A program made the translations under genes and the position numbers. The notes beneath the pieces were generated by a model. That model saw nothing but the letters and a program-made list of their open reading frames with translations. It was not told the origin of the DNA and did not search any database. From positions 1-24,047 of the IMG/VR virus record IMGVR_UViG_3300021961_000626: a DNA stretch of 24,047 nt; one strand, 5' to 3'. The stretch is from a virus. Of this stretch, positions 1 through 6,074 are shown piece after piece; position 1 is the first letter of the stretch, and every line of letters begins with the position of its first letter.

Positions 1-1
1 G

Positions 2-196
2 CCTCCTGTGAAGAGTGGGGACAATCCTAGGCGAGCGAGTTTCTTGGCTAGGATGGGGAACATGGCTGGACCTGAGCGTGATGAGAAGGGGGAGCCTACC
101 AGACTTCTTCTTTCATTGCAGGCTTGTGGTGCGAGCAGCAAGGCTGATGCTAGGGCGAAGGCTAGGGCGATCAGCAAGCGTTTGAAGAAGGACTAG
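2..196 (+). CDS. small phage protein, DUF6321-like (5' end outside window)
   Basis: The reading frame is open to the left edge, so this is probably the 3' part of a longer gene; the first in-window start is a GTG at 8 with no clear ribosome-binding site. The visible product is small and very basic. Its core, NPRRASFLARMGNMAGP followed by DEKGEPTRLLLSLQ and an Ala/Lys-rich tail, resembles the small DUF6321-type proteins common in marine and environmental phages (recalled pattern: RMxxMKGPMKDEKGRPTR). No function is established for that family that I know of. It lies 4 bases before the MCFGGG gene and is probably in the same operon. The family call is from memory and moderate. Confidence 0.6.
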   Translation, partial: PPVKSGDNPRRASFLARMGNMAGPERDEKGEPTRLLLSLQACGASSKADARAKARAISKRLKKD

Positions 197-200
197 GGCG

Positions 201-515
201 ATGTGCTTTGGTGGTGGCGGCGGTGGTGGTGGCGGCGGTTCTACGGAGGCTGCTAGTGGTGGCGCGACTGCTGCGCCTACTGGAAGCGGCCCCGGTGGTA
301 GAGAGAAGACCACTGACGAGTTCTATGAGGAGATGAAGCCGGGTCCGTATGAGCTTCCTTCTCTTGGCACTGGTGAGGCACCTGTGACCAGAGCGCCGAT
401 TGCTTATGGCACGATCACGCCTACGCAGCGTCCGGGTCTTCCCCAGCGTTCCTTGCTGATTCCGTTCATCCGTCCTGCGCCAATCTTTGGGACGTTCAAG
501 AAGAGTGGAGGTTAA
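201..515 (+). CDS. MCFGGG-type small virion protein (T7 gp6.7-like N terminus), copy 1
   Basis: A 104-residue protein of low complexity. It starts MCF followed by ten glycines (residues 4-13), continues through a Gly/Ala/Thr/Pro-rich stretch, and ends with a more ordered region containing PQRSLLIPFIRP. The MCF start is shared with T7 gp6.7 (as I recall, MCFSPKIK...), a small ejected virion protein encoded just upstream of the portal. The first 17 bases of this gene are identical to those of the gene at 2660, and both proteins carry RSLL near the C terminus, which suggests they are related. A virion role is inferred from the shared N terminus and location, not shown. The gene runs directly into the next one through a TAATGATG junction. 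Confidence 0.6.
   Translation: MCFGGGGGGGGGGSTEAASGGATAAPTGSGPGGREKTTDEFYEEMKPGPYELPSLGTGEAPVTRAPIAYGTITPTQRPGLPQRSLLIPFIRPAPIFGTFKKSGG
210..239 (+). repeat. GGY triplet run coding ten glycines
   Basis: Ten consecutive GGT/GGC codons lie in the first MCFGGG gene. On the coding strand this gives ten GG pairs each separated by one base. That could allow two-tetrad G-quadruplex folding or slippage during replication, but it may simply encode a flexible glycine linker. Confidence 0.6.
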
Positions 516-517
516 TG

Positions 518-685
518 ATGGCTGACGACATGAAGGTTGGCGGCGGTGGTCGCTATCGTAAACTGGTCAGGGAGCTTGCTGCCAAGGGAGCTAAGGAGCC
601 TCGTGCTTTGGCTGCTTACATTGGCCGCAAGAAGTATGGGAAAGAGAAGTTTCAAGAGATGGCGGCGAAGGGTAGGAAGGACTGA
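518..685 (+). CDS. small basic phage protein (AAYIGRKKYG motif)
   Basis: A 55-residue basic protein, about MADDMKVGGGGRYRKLVREL..., with the segment ALAAYIGRKKYGKEKFQEMA near the C terminus. Very similar short proteins containing AAYIGRKKYGKKKFQ are widespread in environmental and gut phage genomes, with no known function. There are two in-frame ATGs, at 515 and 518. GGAGG at 507-511 sits 6 bases before the second and only 3 before the first, so 518 is preferred. The stop overlaps the next start (TGATG). The strongly basic composition would fit nucleic-acid or virion association, but that is only inference. Confidence 0.75.
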   Translation: MADDMKVGGGGRYRKLVRELAAKGAKEPRALAAYIGRKKYGKEKFQEMAAKGRKD

Positions 686-876
686 TGGGGTGGATCGTCA
701 AGTCGAGCGGTGAGGAATACGAGGGGCCTACGCACGAGTTCATGGGTCATGTCTGGTCTGGCGAGACGAAGACCAATGAATCTGTGAAGCTGATCTGGGA
801 AGGGGGCGAGGAAGTTCTGATCGAGGAAGAGGCTGCTCCTGCTCCCAAGCGTGGCCGGCGGAAGAAGACGGGATGA
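685..876 (+). CDS. hypothetical small phage protein
   Basis: A 63-residue protein that I do not recognise. The first 50 residues look like a small beta-rich domain with several aromatic residues (MGWIVKSSGEEYEGPTHEF, then GHVWSGETKTNESVKLIWEGG). The tail is acidic, then Ala/Pro and Lys/Arg-rich (EEEAAPAPKRGRRKKTG). The start codon overlaps the previous stop as TGATG and its end overlaps the next gene by 4 bases (ATGA), so it sits in a translationally coupled chain. Support is the junctions on both sides and the continuous frame. Confidence 0.7.
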   Translation: MGWIVKSSGEEYEGPTHEFMGHVWSGETKTNESVKLIWEGGEEVLIEEEAAPAPKRGRRKKTG

Positions 877-1079
877 GTTTTCTCTCTACGCTAAAGCAGG
901 AGGAGATCAGCCTGCTTCGTGGCATAGTTCGCAAGACGCACTTGGCCCATGTGATGAAGAAGCATGGGCCTAATCACATGGGCGTGAGCGACAAGGAGTG
1001 CGACAGACTGATCGAGAGCATTGGACCTGAGGTTGCGGAGCGCATGGTCAGGTTTGGCGTAGACAAAGGTCTGCGATGA
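873..1079 (+). CDS. hypothetical phage protein upstream of terminase
   Basis: A 68-residue protein with predicted helices and the conserved-looking C-terminal segment IESIGPEVAERMVRFGVDKGLR. Similar short proteins ending in IGPETAEKLI...G.D.GL are, as I recall, found next to terminase genes of marine podoviruses, with no assigned function. Its place immediately before the large terminase makes a small terminase subunit possible, but no DNA-binding motif can be seen and the protein is shorter than usual small terminases. ATGA overlaps occur at both ends, so it is coupled to the gene before it and to the terminase. Confidence 0.7.
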   Translation: MSFLSTLKQEEISLLRGIVRKTHLAHVMKKHGPNHMGVSDKECDRLIESIGPEVAERMVRFGVDKGLR

Positions 1080-2599
1080 TCGACTTCAAGTATAAGCCTG
1101 ATGGTGAGGTCCTGAAGGCTTTTATGAAGGACGACAATTTTTTTCGTGGCATCAGGGGTCCTGTTGGGAGCGGCAAGTCGGTTGCTTGCTGCGTTGAGGT
1201 CTTTCGTCGCGCCTTGATGCAGAAGAAAGGCGAGGACGGGATACGGAAGAGCCGCTGGGCGATCATCAGGAACACTAACCCGCAGTTGCGGACGACGACG
1301 ATCAAGACTTGGCTGGACTGGTTTCCTGAGAACGACTGGGGCAAGTTTGTCTGGTCGGTGCCCTACACGCATCACATCAAGAAGGGCGACATTGATCTTG
1401 AGATTCTCTTCTTGGCTCTTGATCGCCCTGAGGATGTGAAGAAGCTGCTCTCGCTTGAGGTCACTGGGATATGGATCAATGAGGCTCGTGAGGTTCCCAA
1501 GAGTATTGTCGATGCCTGCACGATGCGCGTTGGTCGTTATCCTTCGATGCGTGACGGCGGTCCTTCTTGGAGTGGGGTCATTGCAGATACCAACGCCCCT
1601 GATGAGGATCATTGGTGGCCCATCATGGGTGGTGATGTTCCAATCCCGGATCATATTCCTAGAGATCAGGCTAAGATGTTGGTTAAGCCAGATAACTGGC
1701 GGTTCTTCACGCAGCCGTGCGGAATGACGGAAGTGAAGAACGAGGCTGGCGAGTTGGAGAAGTATGTGCCCAACCCGCAGGCTGAGAACCAGAAGAACAT
1801 GCTCAAGAGCTACTACCCCAACCTGATACAGGGGAAGACGAAGAGTTGGATTGATGTCTATGTGATGAACCGCCTTGGTCATGTGCAGGAAGGCAAGCCA
1901 GTGTATCCCATGTTTGCGCCTGACGTTCACATCGCCAAGGAGGAGATTCCGATTGGCGCTGGCCTTCCTGTCTATGTCGGACTGGACTTTGGCCTGACGC
2001 CCTCTGCGGTTCTCGGCCAAAAGGTGAGAGGCCGCTGGCTTCTTCAATCTGAGATTGTAGCCGTGGACATGGGCATCGTCAGGTTTGCGGAAGTTCTCAG
2101 GAATGAGCTTTCTACGCGCTTTGCTGCTTGCTCCGAGGTCTACATCTACGGCGATCCGGCTGGTGACTTCAGGGCGCAGACTGACGAATCGACTCCGTTT
2201 CAGATACTCCGAGGTGCTGGACTGCGTGCCCTCCCCACGCATAGCAACTCGGTTGACCTTCGGCTTGAGGCAGTTTCCTCCCAACTGACCAAGATGGTCG
2301 AAGGCAAGCCTGCGCTGTGCGTAGATCGGCGCTGCTCGATGCTCATCAAAGGGTTTGAGGGCGGTTACTCCTACAAGCGCATGGAGGTATCGGGCGAGAG
2401 GTATGCCGATAAGCCCGACAAAAACATGTTCAGCCATGTGCATGATGCGCTTCAGTATATGATGCTGGGCGCTGGCGAAGGCAGGGCCTTGATGACCAGT
2501 CAGAAGCCTGCCATGCCTACTGTTGCAAAGCGCGAGTTCGATGTGTTCCAGAGGACTGGACAGAGGCGCAAGAAGCCGGGGCTATGGGCGCGACTTTAG
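1076..2599 (+). CDS. terL: terminase large subunit (DNA packaging ATPase/nuclease)
   Basis: Packages the replicated genome into the procapsid by ATP hydrolysis and cuts the DNA. At 507 residues it is of normal length. The N-terminal ATPase has a Walker A motif GPVGSGKS at residues 28-35 and a Walker B-like strand GIWINEAREV at 131-140, in which the usual Asp before the catalytic Glu136 is Asn135. The C-terminal RNase H-like nuclease shows its acidic residues in VGLDFG (Asp304), IYGDPAG (Asp360) and HVHDALQY (Asp457). It starts by ATGA overlap with the gene before it. After its stop come 60 non-coding bases with a repeated motif, so the next gene block may have its own control. Confidence 0.95.
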   Translation: MIDFKYKPDGEVLKAFMKDDNFFRGIRGPVGSGKSVACCVEVFRRALMQKKGEDGIRKSRWAIIRNTNPQLRTTTIKTWLDWFPENDWGKFVWSVPYTHHIKKGDIDLEILFLALDRPEDVKKLLSLEVTGIWINEAREVPKSIVDACTMRVGRYPSMRDGGPSWSGVIADTNAPDEDHWWPIMGGDVPIPDHIPRDQAKMLVKPDNWRFFTQPCGMTEVKNEAGELEKYVPNPQAENQKNMLKSYYPNLIQGKTKSWIDVYVMNRLGHVQEGKPVYPMFAPDVHIAKEEIPIGAGLPVYVGLDFGLTPSAVLGQKVRGRWLLQSEIVAVDMGIVRFAEVLRNELSTRFAACSEVYIYGDPAGDFRAQTDESTPFQILRGAGLRALPTHSNSVDLRLEAVSSQLTKMVEGKPALCVDRRCSMLIKGFEGGYSYKRMEVSGERYADKPDKNMFSHVHDALQYMMLGAGEGRALMTSQKPAMPTVAKREFDVFQRTGQRRKKPGLWARL

Positions 2600-2613
2600 A
2601 TTGTGCGTTGATG
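2600..2613 (+). promoter_or_regulatory. repeated 14-base motif ATTGTGCGTTGATG, copy 1
   Basis: The motif begins at the base after the terminase stop and is identical to the copy at 17388-17401. Both copies lie in two of the few real intergenic gaps, upstream of a new structural gene block (portal block here, tail fibre there). This is where T7-like phages place late promoters, so a phage promoter or RNA-processing signal is the leading guess. No convincing host -35/-10 pair is seen at a common spacing in both copies. Confidence 0.55.
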
Positions 2614-2620
2614 CGGACGC

Positions 2621-2654
2621 CCTTCTATGCTCTAGCGCGGAAAAGTCTAGGAGG
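2621..2654 (+). promoter_or_regulatory. hairpin covering the ribosome-binding site of the MCFGGG gene
   Basis: CCTTCTA at 2621-2627 can pair with TAGGAGG at 2648-2654 over 7 bp with one T-G wobble. A mismatch then gives way to three further possible pairs. The 3' arm contains the ribosome-binding site of the gene starting at 2660. The same CTTCT/AGGAG core with the same wobble appears at 17411-17435 behind the second 14-base motif. This may slow translation until opened, or form a processed or protected 5' end. Stability was not calculated. Confidence 0.45.
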
Positions 2655-2659
2655 ATGCC

Positions 2660-2980
2660 ATGTGCTTTGGTGGTGGTAAGAAGAACCAAGAAACTCCTGC
2701 GGCTCCTGCTGCGCCAGCAACTCCCGTAGCGCCCGCCGCTCCTGCTGCGCCTGTTCTGACTGAAACTGAGCAGGAGCGCAAAGCTGCGGCAGAACGTCGC
2801 GTCGAGGCTGAAAATCAGCGCCGCGAGGAAGCTACTCGCCGTGCGGAAGCCAAGCGCAAGGACATTCAGGAAGCTTTGAGCGAGCGTGAGAAGCGCGCTA
2901 CCATGCGGGGTGGCTTTGGCCGCAGCCTTCTGATGACTGCACCACAAGGTGCGGCTGGCTATCAAACTAGGTTCTTCTGA
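2660..2980 (+). CDS. MCFGGG-type small virion protein (T7 gp6.7/7.3-like position), copy 2
   Basis: A 106-residue protein in three parts: MCFGGGKK N terminus; an Ala/Pro-rich linker (about residues 12-36); and a highly charged Glu/Arg/Lys/Ala helix, probably coiled coil (about 38-85), ending with GRSLLMTAPQGAAGYQTRFF. It sits immediately upstream of the portal, as gp6.7 and gp7.3 do in T7. gp6.7 also begins MCF, and gp7.3, as I recall, ends with a similar Ser/Gly-rich tail. A small virion or tail-associated protein is therefore the best guess. AGGAGG at 2649-2654 precedes the start and lies in a hairpin. The stop overlaps the portal start (TGATG). Its first 17 bases match the gene at 201. Confidence 0.65.
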   Translation: MCFGGGKKNQETPAAPAAPATPVAPAAPAAPVLTETEQERKAAAERRVEAENQRREEATRRAEAKRKDIQEALSEREKRATMRGGFGRSLLMTAPQGAAGYQTRFF

Positions 2981-4506
2981 TGGATCAAGACGCCAAGAAG
3001 TATATCGAGCGATACCAGAAGGCCAAGGCTTTCCGAGAGCAATGGGTTTCTCTGTTTGAGGAGTGCTATGAGTATGCACTTCCTCAACGTGAGTCGTTCT
3101 ATTACGAAGAAGCTGGTCAGCGTCGAGACGACAAGATTTTCGACGAGACTGCTGTTGTCGGCGTTCAAGAGTTTGCAAGCCGTCTTCAGAGCGGCCTTGT
3201 TCCCAACTTTGCGCGCTGGGCTGACCTGACCTCTGGCAGCGAGATTCCTCCCGAGGATCGGGATGCCATCGACAACGAGCTTGATGAAGTCACCGAGTAT
3301 GTCTTCGAGGTGCTTCAGAACTCCAACTTTAGCCAAGAGGTGCATGAGTCCTTCATGGACTTGGCCGTTGGCACTGGCGTTCTGTGCATCGAAGAGGGCG
3401 ATGCTATTAACCCGGTGATCTTCTCTGCGATTCCTTTGCCTCATGTGGTTTTGGACACTGGGCCGGATGATCGCATCGACCATGTGTTCCGTGAGCGAAA
3501 GAAGGTTAAGTTCGCCCACCTTCCGATCATGTATCCCAATGCGACCTTTGATCCTAGGATCGTGCAGCAACTCAGCACCGAGAATACTACCACTGTGCTT
3601 GAGGTTGTGTGCCGCGATTACGAGCGTCGGAACGAAGAGGCGTATTATCACTACGCCATCTGCATGACCACGAAGACCGTGCTTCATCGCAAGCAGATGG
3701 TTGGCCTCGGTTCCAACCCTTTTGTCTGCTTCCGCTGGTCGAAGTGCGCTGGCGAGGTCTATGGGCGTGGGCCTCTCATCAATGCACTCTCTGCGATCAA
3801 GACGACCAACCTCACGATTGAGTTGATCTTGGAGAACGCGCAGATGTCCATCTCGGGCATCTACCAGATGGAAGACGACGGGGTTATCAACCCTGACACG
3901 ATCCAACTGGTGCCGGGTTCAATCATACCCAAGGCTATGGGCAGCGCGGGTTTGCAGCCCATCCAAGCTGCTGGTCGCTTTGATGTCGCGCAACTTATCC
4001 TCAGCGATATGCGGATGAACATCAAGCGCGCGCTCTACAACGACATGCTTGGGAACCCGGACCGCACTCCTGCGACTGCGACAGAAGTTGCCGAGCGTAT
4101 GGCTGACCTGTCACGTCGCATTGGCGCTGCGTTTGGTCGCTTACAGGCAGAACTTGTGCAGCCTGTTCTTCAGCGCGTGATCTACATCCTGAAGAAGCAG
4201 GGTCGCATTGAGGTGCCGACGATCAATGGCCGTGAGGTCAAGATTCGCGCTTCATCGCCTCTTGCTCAGGCGCAGGCGAATCAAGACATCTCCAGCGTTG
4301 CCCGCTTCCTTGAGTTGGTTGGCGGCGTGTTCGGCCCGCAGATGCTTCAGATGCTCATCGACAGCGAACAAGTGGCTATCCATCTGGCGAAGAAGTTTGG
4401 TGTCCCAGAGAGCTTGATTCGTGATGAGCAACAGCGTAAGCAAATAGCTGCAATAGCGCAGCAGTTGGCTGAACAGCAGGGGTTGAACATTGCAGGGCCG
4501 AGTTAA
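2980..4506 (+). CDS. portal (head-tail connector) protein, T7 gp8-like
   Basis: Forms the ring at the capsid vertex through which DNA is packaged and ejected, and on which the tail is built. The 508-residue length and sequence fit the T7-type head-tail connector family: an N-terminal helical segment (YIERYQKAKAFREQWVSLFEECYEYALPQ), then DETAVVGVQEFASRLQSGLVPNFARWADL near residues 50-78, a central wing/stem region, and RTPATATEVAERMADLSRRIGAAFGRLQAELVQP typical of portal C-terminal helices. The start overlaps the previous stop as TGATG, with only a weak ribosome-binding site, so translation is probably coupled to the MCFGGG gene. It overlaps the following gene by 17 bases. Confidence 0.93.
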   Translation: MDQDAKKYIERYQKAKAFREQWVSLFEECYEYALPQRESFYYEEAGQRRDDKIFDETAVVGVQEFASRLQSGLVPNFARWADLTSGSEIPPEDRDAIDNELDEVTEYVFEVLQNSNFSQEVHESFMDLAVGTGVLCIEEGDAINPVIFSAIPLPHVVLDTGPDDRIDHVFRERKKVKFAHLPIMYPNATFDPRIVQQLSTENTTTVLEVVCRDYERRNEEAYYHYAICMTTKTVLHRKQMVGLGSNPFVCFRWSKCAGEVYGRGPLINALSAIKTTNLTIELILENAQMSISGIYQMEDDGVINPDTIQLVPGSIIPKAMGSAGLQPIQAAGRFDVAQLILSDMRMNIKRALYNDMLGNPDRTPATATEVAERMADLSRRIGAAFGRLQAELVQPVLQRVIYILKKQGRIEVPTINGREVKIRASSPLAQAQANQDISSVARFLELVGGVFGPQMLQMLIDSEQVAIHLAKKFGVPESLIRDEQQRKQIAAIAQQLAEQQGLNIAGPS

Positions 4507-4750
4507 CATCGGGATCGACGGCTTTCAAAGGAACGCCGAACTAGACTTGCAAATCAGCCAAAACATTGCCGAGTTGTTCTCCTCCCCCACCGGGAAGGAA
4601 GTGCTTCGTTATCTGCGCTCCATCACCATTGAGATGGTGAACGGACCCAACGTCACAACCGAAGAGCTTCGTCACGTTGAAGGCCAGCGATTTCTTGTTG
4701 GCTTGGTCGAGCGGCGAATTGCTCATGCCCACAGGAGCAAAGCACAATGA
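4490..4750 (+). CDS. Bbp19-like phage protein (TTG start)
   Basis: An 86-residue protein between portal and scaffold. The segment IAELFSSPTGKEVLRYLRSITIEMVNG...EGQRFLVGLVERRI matches the pattern I recall for Bbp19 of Bordetella phage BPP-1 and its relatives, which hold the same position and have no established role. The start must be TTG at 4490: a stop lies two codons upstream in this frame, the next ATG is about 48 codons in, and AGGGG at 4478-4482 sits 7 bases before the TTG. The 5' end lies inside the portal gene and its stop overlaps the scaffold start (ATGA). Confidence 0.75.
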   Translation: MQGRVNIGIDGFQRNAELDLQISQNIAELFSSPTGKEVLRYLRSITIEMVNGPNVTTEELRHVEGQRFLVGLVERRIAHAHRSKAQ

Positions 4751-5496
4751 ACGAATCGCTTCTTTCGACGGAGAGCGCAGAGCAGCCCGCTACTGCGGAT
4801 GTGAACTCGCAGATCACTGATGCGGTAACTCAGGCTGCGCCCGAGCCTGCTCAGGGCGATCTTCTGCTTGGCAAATACAAGACGACCGACGATCTTGCCA
4901 AAGCCTACAAGGAGCTTGAGTCCAAGCTTGGGGCGAAGGATGACGACATCCGCGCGCGCATCTTGGAGGAGTTGAACGAGGAAGCCTACAAGGATCGCCC
5001 TGCGTCTGCGGGCGAGTATCAGCTTCCTGAGTCCCTCGATCAAGCTGAAGCCGTAGACAACGAGCTTCTCAAGTGGTGGTCGGAACACTCCTTCGAGAAC
5101 GGCTACAGCCAAGAAGAGTTCGAAAAGGGCATCGAAATCTACGCCAAGTCCGTGATGGGCAACCAGCCTGACATGGAGGCTGAGTCAAAGCGCCTTGGGG
5201 AAAATGCAACGACGCGCATCCAAGCCGCCTCGATGTTTGCCAGCAAGTTCTTCCCCAAGGACGTAATGCCTGCCGTGGCTCGCATGTGTGAGACTTCGGA
5301 CGGGATCATGGCTCTTGAAGTCATCATGGAGGCCATGAAAGATGGTTCGTTCTCTGGCGCATCCGAGCCTGCTGGCCGGGTCACTGAGCAAAGCTTGAGG
5401 GAGATGATGCAGGATGAGCGTTATCACAACCCGGCAAAACGTGATCTACACTTCGTTCGGCAAGTCGAGCAAGGATTTAAAGCTCTCTATGGCTGA
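4747..5496 (+). CDS. capsid assembly scaffolding protein
   Basis: Guides capsid protein assembly into the procapsid and is then lost. The 249-residue protein is acidic and mainly helical, with a disordered N terminus rich in Glu, Ala, Thr and Gln. The characteristic segment LLLGKYKTTDDLAKAYKELE (about residues 39-58) is a typical sign of podovirus scaffolds, and GEYQLPE follows near residue 92. The C-terminal region around ERYHNPAKRDLHFVRQVEQGFKALYG would be the capsid-binding end by analogy. Its position between portal and capsid agrees. The start overlaps the Bbp19-like gene by ATGA, and the next gene begins within its last codons. Confidence 0.88.
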   Translation: MNESLLSTESAEQPATADVNSQITDAVTQAAPEPAQGDLLLGKYKTTDDLAKAYKELESKLGAKDDDIRARILEELNEEAYKDRPASAGEYQLPESLDQAEAVDNELLKWWSEHSFENGYSQEEFEKGIEIYAKSVMGNQPDMEAESKRLGENATTRIQAASMFASKFFPKDVMPAVARMCETSDGIMALEVIMEAMKDGSFSGASEPAGRVTEQSLREMMQDERYHNPAKRDLHFVRQVEQGFKALYG

Positions 5497-5995
5497 ACCC
5501 ATTGCCAGCGCGCACGGCTTGGAGCTTCATCGCCTTCTGCCTAAGCATGTGATGCCGTTCTATGAGAACCTGAGCGATGAGAACCGCCTAGAGTTTGAAC
5601 AATACTACAAGTTCGACCCGCTCGAAGCCATTCTTAGCATCCTTCGTGATCCGATGGTCTTTGCGATCACGAAGGGTGAAGAGGTTCTGTCGATCACTGG
5701 TCTGCACGATGGCGCTATGTGGCTTCTGTTCAACAAGAACCTGAGGAAGAATCGCGTCAGCTTCTTCCGCGCTTCGCCCGTGTTGGTGGACTACTACCAC
5801 CACTTCTACGAAGACATTCACTGTGATGTCTGGGTGAAGAATGAGATGATCTGCCAGTGGCTTGCCAAGCTCGGCTTCAAGGCCACCGGCGTCTACGACC
5901 GCGAGGGCACGGACGAGCAGTTCGTGCGTTTTGTGCGTTGCAAAAAACCTGAAACTAATATCTTCAGCATGATGACACGGCCCGTGATGCACTGA
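5489..5995 (+). CDS. T7 gp13-like internal virion protein (DUF2833, GNAT-like fold)
   Basis: A 168-residue protein that resembles the Gp13/DUF2833 family, which has an acetyltransferase-like fold; T7 gp13 is needed for assembling the internal core. Visible signs are the alternating segments FDPLEAILSILRD, VFAITKGEEVLSITGLHDGAMWLLF, FFRASPVLVDYYHHFYED and ICQWLAKLGFKATGVYDREG; the last is the usual GNAT-like ending (WLKKLGF). The frame is open back to an ATG at 5414, but MAEPIASAHG at 5489 is preferred because it gives an 8-base overlap with the scaffold rather than 83 bases. AAGGA at 5471-5475 is a rather distant ribosome-binding site. In T7 this gene lies after the tail tubes, so its place before the capsid differs. 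Confidence 0.75.
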   Translation: MAEPIASAHGLELHRLLPKHVMPFYENLSDENRLEFEQYYKFDPLEAILSILRDPMVFAITKGEEVLSITGLHDGAMWLLFNKNLRKNRVSFFRASPVLVDYYHHFYEDIHCDVWVKNEMICQWLAKLGFKATGVYDREGTDEQFVRFVRCKKPETNIFSMMTRPVMH

Positions 5996-6056
5996 GAGGC
6001 CCGCAAGGATACCCTCTAGGAAGTGACGCAGCGGATACCCGTAAGGTAGCAACTTC
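5995..6056 (+). ncRNA. candidate structured mRNA leader of the capsid gene with two GNRA hairpins
   Basis: This is the 79-base gap before the capsid gene. Hairpin 1: AGAGG (5995-5999) pairs with CCTCT (6013-6017), and inside it CC-GCAA-GG (6001-6008) forms a GNRA tetraloop. Hairpin 2: GAAGT (6020-6024) pairs with ACTTC (6052-6056), and inside it TA-C-CC-GTAA-GG-TA (6036-6048) forms a second GNRA tetraloop. The two loops share the string CCCGYAAGG. The capsid ribosome-binding site AAGGA at 6062-6066 is left free 8 bases before the ATG. A role in mRNA stability, processing or translation of the most abundant protein is inferred. No known RNA family is claimed. Confidence 0.5.
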
Positions 6057-6074
6057 ACCCCAAGGACTGCAAAA

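Noticed and set aside
873-1079. Small terminase subunit
   Set aside because: The position fits, but the 68-residue protein shows no helix-turn-helix or other terminase feature, so it was left as hypothetical.
974-2443. 489-codon open frame on the minus strand
   Set aside because: It lies wholly antisense to the terminase, whose motifs are complete; its translation shows no recognisable family and it is a product of codon bias on the coding strand.
2601-2631. Host sigma-70 promoter with TTGTGC as -35 and TATGCT as -10
   Set aside because: The spacing is 19 bases, and the same arrangement is not found at the second motif copy, so the conserved 14-mer is not explained by it.
2962-3906. 314-codon open frame on the minus strand
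   Set aside because: Antisense to the portal gene; no recognisable protein and no ribosome-binding or operon context.
5929-5943. Third copy of the TTGTGCGTTG motif
   Set aside because: Only about ten bases match (TTGTGCGTTGCAA), and they lie inside the gp13-like coding sequence with no following CTTCT/AGGAG hairpin.
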